The notes beneath the pieces were generated by a model that worked only from the letters and a program-made list of their open reading frames with translations, was not told the origin of the DNA and searched no databases. From DATAXI01 sp963756185 (GTDB lineage: Bacteria > Verrucomicrobiota > Verrucomicrobiia > Chthoniobacterales > Chthoniobacteraceae), in the NCBI GenBank assembly GCA_963756185.1, contig CAVWMS010000012.1, positions 15,132 to 79,131 of the forward strand: DNA of 64,000 nucleotides. The letters are read 5' to 3'. Positions 58,801 through 64,000 of the stretch are shown piece after piece. The stretch's first letter is position 1; each line of letters begins with the position of its first letter. The position numbers were made by a program, and so were the translations under genes.

Positions 58801-59861
58801 CGGCGGACAAGATCGAGGCGCTCGCGCGGTTTATGCAAAAGGATTTCACTTATACCGCCATTGAATTTGGCCGGCGCGCACGCATCCCGAACAAACCTTC
58901 GACGACGCTGCAGAACCGTTACGGCGATTGCAAGGACCACGCGGTGCTGCTGCGGGCGCTGCTCGATGCCGAGGGCATTCCGGCGCAACTGGCGCTGGTG
59001 AATGCGAAGGGGGAATTGCGGACGGATATGCCGTCGCTGGACCAGTTCGACCATGTCGTCGTCTACGTGCCTTCCGTGCGCGGAGGGACATTCATCGATT
59101 GCACTCAGAAAGATGCGCCGGTGGACGGCGGGATACCCTTCGGCCTTGGAAAGAAGCAGGCCTTTGTCCTCGATGACGCTCAGCCGCACCTGGTTGCGAT
59201 TCCCGATTATCCGCCGGACAGCAACCTGATTGCGGTCACACGCAACGTCGAGATTCTCAACGAGTCGGACGCCTCGGTGCGCGAAGACGTGAAGTTCGGC
59301 GGGGCTACCGCCACTTACTTGCGGGTGCTGCTCCGGCACTCGGATCCTGGGAACCGCGAGGCCATCATGCAACAGGCAATGTCAGTGAGCGCGCCGGCGC
59401 TCGAGATTCGCGACTTCAAATGCGACAACCTGGATGATCCGAATGTGCCGCTCGCCATCCAGGCCGAGTATGTCATCCGGGGCCAGTTTCGCCGGGTCGG
59501 CAATGATTTGATCGGGCAATTACCGGCGGTATGGGAGCAAATGTTGATTGGTTGCACGCCGGTTGAGAATCGCGAGACACCATTCATGATTTCTTTTCCC
59601 GCAAATCTTCAAACCAAAGTGGCGCTGGCGGTTCCGGCGGGTTACGAGGCGGAGTCAATTCCGCCGGCCGATATTCACAACGAATTCGCCACCTGGTCGA
59701 CGACGGCGCATGATAAGCCGGCGTCCGTCGAGATTGATTGCAACTTCCGTGAGCTGGCCGGCCACTTTGAGCCGTCGCAATACGCCGCGTATCACGACGC
59801 GATGAGCAGCGCCCTGGGCGCCATCGAGCCCAATGTGGTGCTGCGAGCTGCGGCGAAATAG
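55815..59861 (+). CDS. membrane protein with TPR repeats, DUF3857 and transglutaminase-like domain
   Basis: The 1348-residue product has four N-terminal transmembrane helices (residues about 7-30, 42-60, 72-98 and 110-132). A globular region of about 150-450 follows. Then comes a TPR array (about 470-720: RAGLLNSIGIVYSQANRPED, LANVYQKAGNTAQALDTL, GRYAEALDQCARLC). A DUF3857 domain spans about 790-920 (EIYVNELTVKDDKGALLSTG, GILFVRAPRD). The transglutaminase-like core has Cys1039 in NRYGDCKDHAVLL, His1080 in FDHVVVYVP and Asp1095 in TFIDCTQKD. DUF3857-transglutaminase proteins are usually extracytoplasmic, but no signal peptide is separate here; the four helices anchor it. Protein crosslinking or peptidase activity is possible. 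It starts after AGGAG. Confidence 0.9.
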   Translation: MQHSDSYMLGILLGRILFIVGPILVLVLTAPGFKRRSANKKCLLAFDLFLLSILLGQLSTFVSQSEVMDRAAFLFLCLIMFGLMLASVVLAIIGLVEYRRRHYRHGRKRAIATLILIGLLMILAVPAFLAARNRALLVKARLQASQTPFVSEDLNFRFSAPPPWVRVPDAAKFNPGAALMMTRANPAMFFAIVAEKPGMESTMTLDSMLALAKAHTQSAASSVNFLGQAPILVNGINGVRLDYDAGVLGKNFSYVQWIGLRNGFVYQLTAWAESGNRLQLDSEAMPLFQNLQLIDPQRQAHAAGFGAVGNYRSMANGFGLRLAGSPWTRPISNLATIAPDAEFGVQNYSGDFLEIVPLALGNHDPDLDTLTSAFLAHFATVYPGDSVLDQKDVRHGPLAGYELTLARTSTSGRELRSRAQVLKGHGFAYLLIATTTRTDGSADATLDDIIGRVDFDEAPMPPDLTLMTTRERYARAGLLNSIGIVYSQANRPEDALEYFKEARGSNKYDSTYALNVTDTFIATGRFKAALDDLRAYLGNSEPTDKLKARLAFLESKTGAVNDALSTYGALFDGGFRDDEYFTSYIDLLMETRQYDAATDQIRKYLEQEDSVSIRVLLANVYQKAGNTAQALDTLHEQQQKYPEDRQLGVALAQILVNAGRYAEALDQCARLCENGQGTSVTYYLEGRAEFGLKHFREAKAALESAQKLEPGNASLKEFLDQVSGMLGEGSNTALETPIDPVAIPSSLLATASGSNPKLAAGYGAYYEVCTTGIEYAPGKEFKTTETRVIKVLNESGVTAFSSFEIPFDPLSQEIYVNELTVKDDKGALLSTGTVSDYYVIDDVAGGEASQHKIAHVPVSGVQPGCEVTLTYTLRDIGDPDEFHFSSHTFSKPFPVVRGILFVRAPRDSFKSETLGKLTEQNIEDGVWWSIEQPAIYRWEPLQAGFDTYLPGIWLSDRAATWKSVGKDYLDSIRDRLAPDDDVRKAAAEETANLKSPADKIEALARFMQKDFTYTAIEFGRRARIPNKPSTTLQNRYGDCKDHAVLLRALLDAEGIPAQLALVNAKGELRTDMPSLDQFDHVVVYVPSVRGGTFIDCTQKDAPVDGGIPFGLGKKQAFVLDDAQPHLVAIPDYPPDSNLIAVTRNVEILNESDASVREDVKFGGATATYLRVLLRHSDPGNREAIMQQAMSVSAPALEIRDFKCDNLDDPNVPLAIQAEYVIRGQFRRVGNDLIGQLPAVWEQMLIGCTPVENRETPFMISFPANLQTKVALAVPAGYEAESIPPADIHNEFATWSTTAHDKPASVEIDCNFRELAGHFEPSQYAAYHDAMSSALGAIEPNVVLRAAAK

Positions 59862-59983
59862 GACGCCGCAAACTACTGACATCGTGGCGACGCCGCGCCT
59901 CGCCGGCCAATGCGCCCCAACTGGAGAAGAATCGACGCTTGACCCTGCATCGGCAACATGCCGTCATCAGCAGCCGTCCCCCT

Positions 59984-60643
59984 ATGGAGATTTATTTGTT
60001 GCGCGATGGCCGGCAGGACGGTCCCTACGACGAATCCGCCGTCACGGAGATGCTGGGCCGCGGCGAAGTCCCCCCGAACACCCTCGCGTGGCACGAAGGC
60101 CTGGCCGCGTGGAAACCGGTGGGCTCTCTCTTTTCACCACCGCCCCCGGACCAGGTTGAAACCGCGACCGCCTCGCCGCCTCCGCCACCGCAAACAGCAT
60201 TGGCCGGAGATACGATTCTCTGGGAGGGCCGTCCCTCGAATCTCAACTATTTCGGCACGTGGGTGCTCGGATTGCTGTTCATCGCGGGCGGCGGCGTGGC
60301 ATTGGTATGGGGCAATCCCACCGTGACACTGGCCGCGCTGATTGCCGGCGGCATCGGGCTCGTGATCCTGGTGATGATCTCGATCAGCCGCAGCCGCCTG
60401 CGTTACACGGTGACCGACCGGATGGTGCTCATCGAAGTGGGCCTGCTCATCAAGAACTCGGACGAAATCCGGATCAAAGACATCCGGAGCATTTTCGTCC
60501 GCAAGCAGGGCATCTCCGGGCTGTTTGGCGTGGGCAACATCGAGTTCAGTTCCGCCGCGACGGACAAGGGAGAGATCGTTTTCTCAGGCGTGGCGCGGGC
60601 CAATCACGTGCGCGATTTGGTGCGCGCGCATCAGGCGGAATAG
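59984..60643 (+). CDS. membrane protein with GYF_2-like and bacterial PH domains
   Basis: The 219-residue product has a GYF_2-like domain (residues about 1-55: MEIYLLRDGRQDGPYDES, LAWHEGLAAWKPVGSLF), a Pro-rich linker, two transmembrane helices (about 85-125: YFGTWVLGLLFIAGGGVALV and ALIAGGIGLVILVMIS), and a PH domain (RLRYTVTDRMVLIEVGLLI, EIRIKDIRSIFVRKQG, GLFGVGNIEFSSAATD). GYF_2 domains bind proline-rich peptides, so the protein may scaffold others at the membrane. ATG 59984 is chosen because it opens the GYF motif; the longer frame from 59939 adds 15 residues. Confidence 0.8.
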   Translation: MEIYLLRDGRQDGPYDESAVTEMLGRGEVPPNTLAWHEGLAAWKPVGSLFSPPPPDQVETATASPPPPPQTALAGDTILWEGRPSNLNYFGTWVLGLLFIAGGGVALVWGNPTVTLAALIAGGIGLVILVMISISRSRLRYTVTDRMVLIEVGLLIKNSDEIRIKDIRSIFVRKQGISGLFGVGNIEFSSAATDKGEIVFSGVARANHVRDLVRAHQAE

Positions 60644-60646
60644 CAG

Positions 60647-61489
60647 TCAGTTCTTCCCGCCGGTCGCCGCGATCCCTTCGATGAACGAGCGCTGGGTGAA
60701 GAAAAACAAAACGACGACCGGCAGCACCACCAGCGTCGAGGCGGCCATCAGGTAATGCCATTCGGTGCCGCCGTTCTGGCTCTGGAAACTTTGCAGGCCA
60801 AGCGCGAGCGTGAAGTTACGCTGCCGGGTAAGATAGATGAGCGGGCCGAGAAAATCATTCCAGGTAAACATGAACTGGAAGAGTGCGACGACCAGCAGTG
60901 CCGGCTTGCACAGCGGCAGAATAATCCGCAGGAATATTTGCAACTCCGAGCAGCCGTCGATGCGCGCCGCCTCGGAAATATCTTTCGGAATGCCGAGGAA
61001 AAACTGGCGTAGAAGGAAGATATTGAACGCGCCGCCGAAAAAGCAAGGCGCCCACAGCGGCTTGAAGGAACCGATCCAGCCAAGGTGCTTGAACAAGCTG
61101 AAGATGGGCACCATGACGACGGGAAACGGGATCATCATCGTGCCGAGCAACACCAGGAAAACCTTGTCGCGGCCCTTCCACTCGATGCGCGAGAAACCGT
61201 AAGCCGCCAGCGCGCTGCTGGCCACGGTGCCAATCACGCTAAGGACGCAGAGATACAACGTGTTGGCCGTGTATTGCCAGAAATCCCCCATGCCGGCGAT
61301 GGCCTCCGGATAGTTCCGCCATTGCGGCGAGCTCGGCAGCCAGCGCGGCGGCAGCGTCATCGTTTCGTTGAGCGGCTTGAGCGAAGTCGACACCATCCAC
61401 GCGAAGGGAGCAAGGAAGGCTATTGACGCCAGCAGGAGCAGCAGCAGCGCCAGCGGCGTAACCCAGCGTTGATTTTTTCCAATGGTCAT
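60647..61489 (-). CDS. carbohydrate ABC transporter permease (MalG/UgpE-like)
   Basis: The 280-residue product has six predicted transmembrane helices and the EAA loop EAARIDGCSELQIFLRII followed by LPLCKPAL, which contacts the ATPase. LAPFAWMVSTSLKPLNE and TLYLCVLSVIGTVASSALAA are typical of the MalG branch. It ends TQRSFIEGIAATGGKN; the SFxxGIxxGAxKG-like end is a hallmark of this family. ATG 61489 overlaps the stop of the upstream permease by 4 nt. No ATPase (MsmX-like) gene is in the window; one elsewhere is likely shared. Confidence 0.93.
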   Translation of the reverse strand: MTIGKNQRWVTPLALLLLLLASIAFLAPFAWMVSTSLKPLNETMTLPPRWLPSSPQWRNYPEAIAGMGDFWQYTANTLYLCVLSVIGTVASSALAAYGFSRIEWKGRDKVFLVLLGTMMIPFPVVMVPIFSLFKHLGWIGSFKPLWAPCFFGGAFNIFLLRQFFLGIPKDISEAARIDGCSELQIFLRIILPLCKPALLVVALFQFMFTWNDFLGPLIYLTRQRNFTLALGLQSFQSQNGGTEWHYLMAASTLVVLPVVVLFFFTQRSFIEGIAATGGKN

Positions 61490-62402
61490 TTTCCGGCGTA
61501 ATAGATGTGTTTCCGCGAGAGCCTGGTCGCCGCATAAGTCAATGCGACGATGATGAGGAACAGCAAAACGCCGATCGCGCAGGCATAACCCATGTTCCAA
61601 TAGTCAAACGCGTTTTGGTAAAGATAAGTGGCTATGAACAGCAGGGACCGGTCGGGACCGTCCCCGCCATTGGTCATCACATAGGGTATCGCAAAGACCT
61701 GAAGCGAACCGATCAACGAAATAATGACATTGAAGTAGATGACCGGAGACAGGATGGGCAGCGTCACATGCCACGTCTTGCTCCAGAAACCGGCGCCGTC
61801 GATATCCGCGGATTCATAAAGGTATCTCGGCACATCCTGCAACCCGGCGAGATAGATGACCACGGCGTTCCCCACCCCCCACAGCCCGGTGAATATGATG
61901 CCCCATTTCGCGTAGCGCGCGTCCTGGAGCCAGTCGGGCGGGACCGGTGGCTGCCAAAGAGTTCATTGACGCAATGCAGCAGGGGCTCGATTGAGTTATT
62001 GATAAGTCCCAGCTCGCCGTTGAGCATCCATTGCCAGAGCACTGCCAGACAGACCATCGGCACCAGCGACGGCAGGAAAATGATCGTGCGAAAGATGCCT
62101 CGCGCGGGGATGTTAAAATTGAGAAGGATGGCCAGCGTAAGGGAGACGAGCAGGTTGAGCGGAATCGAGAAAGCGGCAAAGTAAGCGGTATTGTAGAGCG
62201 ACTTCCAGAAAACCGGATCGGAGACCAGGTATCGATAATTCTCCCCGCCGGTATATACCGCGGGCGCAAGCACGGAGTAATCGCACATCGAGTAATAGAG
62301 CGACATCACCACCGGATAAACGCTGAACGCGAGGAATCCTATGATCCACGGGCTGATGAACAGCAGGCCGGTCCTGAATTCGCGTTGTTCCTTGCGCGTC
62401 AT
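61486..62402 (-). CDS. carbohydrate ABC transporter permease (MalF/UgpA-like; one frameshift)
   Basis: The N-terminal part has REFRTGLLFISPWIIGFLAF and SVYPVVMSLYYSMCDYSVL, then NLLVSLTLAILLNF and TIIFLPSLVPMVCLAVLWQW. After a frame change near 61930, FTGLWGVGNAVVIYLAGL, QDVPRYLYESADIDGA and the EAA-like loop FWSKTWHVTLPILSPVIYF follow, then GYACAIGVLLFLIIVALTYA. This is the partner permease in a sugar importer. ATG 62402 overlaps the stop of the binding-protein gene (ATGA). Confidence 0.9.
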
Positions 62403-63754
62403 TGGCTGTTCCATTGGGCGGTGAGCGCCGGCCCCAGCCGCCGCCACCGGTCGAGGCTCCGCTCGAATTCCGGTTGCTCACGCCGCTGCACTTCGTCGAG
62501 CGCCTCGACGGCGGTCGCCTTCCCGGTCCAGATGCGGTTCACCGCGTCGCTCATGTCATTCGCGTACTCGGTCCAGGTGGCCAGCGGCGGCACGCAGCAG
62601 GCGTTCGGGCTTTTGGCCAGCGCGAGAAACTCGGAGATATAGGGATTGGGATGGTCCCGGATGAAGTCCGGGCTGCACTCCCGCAGCGGGCTGAACTTTC
62701 GCTGGCCCAGGCAAAGCTTCTCCATCGGCCCCTGCGAGTTCACATATTTGATGAATTCGAATGCCTCCCTGGGATGTTTGGCGCCGGCGGGAATGGCCAG
62801 CGCGTCCAGTTCGCAAATCGCCACGTCCTTGAGCCGCTGCGGGTCGGCCGTGGGGAACGGCGCAACACCCCATTCGAAGCCGGGCGGCGCGTAGTTCTTG
62901 ATGAAATTGTAAATCCACACGCCGTTCATCTCCATCGCGACGCGCCCCGTGAAGAATGGATTTTGCGGCGAAGCGAGATTGCCGAAACCGTCGGTGAACG
63001 TCAGCAAATCGTGCACGCCGAAACGCTTCGGATAGGACTCGATCCATTGATAGGCCGCGATGTTCGCCGGGGCGTTGGCGGTGATGGCGTTGCTCCCGTT
63101 CCAGGGCGCGCCGCCGAAGAAATAGCCCCAAAGCGGATCCCAGTAACCGGGCAATTGCGGGATAAAACCAACCGAGTCAAGGCTGCCGTCCGCACGACGC
63201 CTGGTCAGCTTGCGGTTGTCTTCCTCGAGCTCGGCGATCGATTGCGGCGGCTTGTCCGGGTCGAGGCCGGCCTCGCGGAATAGTTTCTTGTTCCAGACGA
63301 GCGCGATGCTCGCAGGCGTGGCCGGCAGCGCCCAGAGATGGCCGCGATGCATGCACATGCGCCAGAAAATATCGATGTACTTGTCCCGCGTGATGCCGGC
63401 GTCGGCGGCCATGCGGTCGAGCGGCATCAGCGCGTTGTTCTCGGCGTAAACCGGGATCAGCTTGGCGTAAACGCCGGTCACATCGGGCGGCACGCCGCCT
63501 GCCGTCGCCAGCATCAGCTTGTGGTCGATCTGGCTAATGCTGCTGTAATCGACGTAAATGCGGTCCTGGCTCGCGTTGAAATCGTCCACGACCGCCCGCA
63601 TCGCGTCGGCCTCGAAGCCGTTCCATTTTTCCCAATACTCAATGACCACGCGGTTGCCGGGCGGCGCGGGAGATTTCGCGCAGCCGCAAAGGGCCAGCAA
63701 CAGGGCGGCAAGGCCGCTGAAAAGAGCGTAAGGGCGCAAGGGGATCTTTGGCAT
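62399..63754 (-). CDS. extracellular sugar-binding lipoprotein of an ABC transporter
   Basis: The 451-residue product has a lipoprotein signal (LFSGLAALLLALCGC, Cys25) and a solute-binding family 1 fold: VVIEYWEKWNGFEADAMRAV, VDDFNASQDRIYVDYSS, GVPPDVTGVYAKLIPVYAEN, WALPATPASIALVWNKKLFR, GRVAMEMNGVWIYNFIKN and SPLRECSPDFIRDHPNPYIS. It feeds the two permeases encoded directly downstream. The specific sugar cannot be read. Upstream (63755-63863) lies a CGCAGATTTACGC repeat copy and the end of the leuA-like gene. Confidence 0.92.
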   Translation of the reverse strand: MPKIPLRPYALFSGLAALLLALCGCAKSPAPPGNRVVIEYWEKWNGFEADAMRAVVDDFNASQDRIYVDYSSISQIDHKLMLATAGGVPPDVTGVYAKLIPVYAENNALMPLDRMAADAGITRDKYIDIFWRMCMHRGHLWALPATPASIALVWNKKLFREAGLDPDKPPQSIAELEEDNRKLTRRRADGSLDSVGFIPQLPGYWDPLWGYFFGGAPWNGSNAITANAPANIAAYQWIESYPKRFGVHDLLTFTDGFGNLASPQNPFFTGRVAMEMNGVWIYNFIKNYAPPGFEWGVAPFPTADPQRLKDVAICELDALAIPAGAKHPREAFEFIKYVNSQGPMEKLCLGQRKFSPLRECSPDFIRDHPNPYISEFLALAKSPNACCVPPLATWTEYANDMSDAVNRIWTGKATAVEALDEVQRREQPEFERSLDRWRRLGPALTAQWNSQ

Positions 63755-63863
63755 TAAACCGCAGATTTACGCAAATGGCCGCAGAATTTTGCAGGGCGCA
63801 GCCGGGGGGCGTCCGCCCGCGGCCAGGGAAAGCCCCGGGCCGCGGGCAAATCGTTGCGCCTCC

Positions 63864-64000
63864 TCAGGCGAGGCTGCGGTTCACGGCGCTCAGCAGGGCC
63901 TTGATCGGCGCCAGCTCGATATTGGTATCCACCGCGGCGCCCCAGAACTTGCGCCCGTCGGCCAGCTTGATCTGGACATAGGCGATTGCACTCGCTTCCG
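63864..64000 (-). CDS. leuA: 2-isopropylmalate synthase, C-terminal 45 residues (runs off the window)
   Basis: The fragment reads ASAIAYVQIKLADGRKFWGA followed by AVDTNIELAPIKALLSAVNR and ends SLA. This matches the allosteric leucine-binding (LeuA dimer) domain: the A-YVx(I/L)KL-DGR-x-WG-DTNIxxAxxKAxxSAVNR pattern is diagnostic. The enzyme makes 2-isopropylmalate, the first step of leucine synthesis. It ends 109 nt from the sugar-binding protein start on the same strand; stop at 63864-63866. Citramalate synthase shares this domain and cannot be excluded. Confidence 0.85.
   Translation of the reverse strand, partial: EASAIAYVQIKLADGRKFWGAAVDTNIELAPIKALLSAVNRSLA

Overview
This window looks like a chromosomal segment from a GC-rich member of the PVC superphylum, most likely Verrucomicrobiota. 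Four things point there: a double-length UvrA (two complete UvrA copies in one polypeptide, as in Chlamydiae and relatives), an HprK-HPr-EI set with no sugar permease, a small protein resembling the Planctomycetes/Verrucomicrobia-restricted Minf_1886 family, and a Gram-negative LPS gene block (kdsA, lptC, lptA, lptB). The placement is inferred from gene content; no 16S rRNA or tRNA gene was recognised.

Layout. 0-10 kb: the tail of a possible glycoside hydrolase, a tandem GT4 glycosyltransferase, PhoR/PhoB, a K+-independent-type H+-pyrophosphatase, glycogen synthase, Obg and a lone receiver protein. 10-21 kb: a long co-directional run of a Minf_1886-like protein, a two-domain M16 peptidase, a DUF1844 protein, KdsA, LptC-LptA-LptB, HPF, HprK, HPr, EI and Rpe. 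21-35 kb: VapBC, a rhomboid protease, a CPBP-ComF-AccD-FolC operon (minus strand), BioA, RsmB, a HAD phosphatase, GlgC, a DUF433/DUF5615 pair, an orphan RelB and class II aldolase. 35-39.8 kb: an M48 protease, PyrF, a methyltransferase and TrpB. 39.8-45.0 kb: an accessory island in which a 78-79 bp direct repeat (four full copies and one partial) separates a Fic gene, a small lipoprotein gene, a LolA-like gene, an IS66 remnant and a HicA/HicB/third-gene operon. 45-64 kb: MutY, RNase HIII, an HU/IHF protein, a DUF6036-like nucleotidyltransferase pair, double UvrA, an SDR, a 1348-residue TPR-transglutaminase membrane protein, a GYF-PH protein, a carbohydrate ABC transporter and the C-terminus of 2-isopropylmalate synthase.

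How the genes fit together. GlgA and GlgC supply glycogen synthesis. KdsA with LptC/A/B serves the outer membrane. HprK/HPr/EI probably act in regulation, since no EIIA/B/C genes are present here. The accD-folC pair and the lpt-hpf-PTS block resemble conserved synteny in Proteobacteria.

Quality caveat. About 21 housekeeping genes change reading frame one or more times, and where the expected sequence is clear the change falls at a short homopolymer (a missing or extra C, G or T). Because essential genes are affected (accD, folC, lptA, fba, hprK), I read these as sequence errors. Such genes are annotated as single CDS spanning the whole locus.
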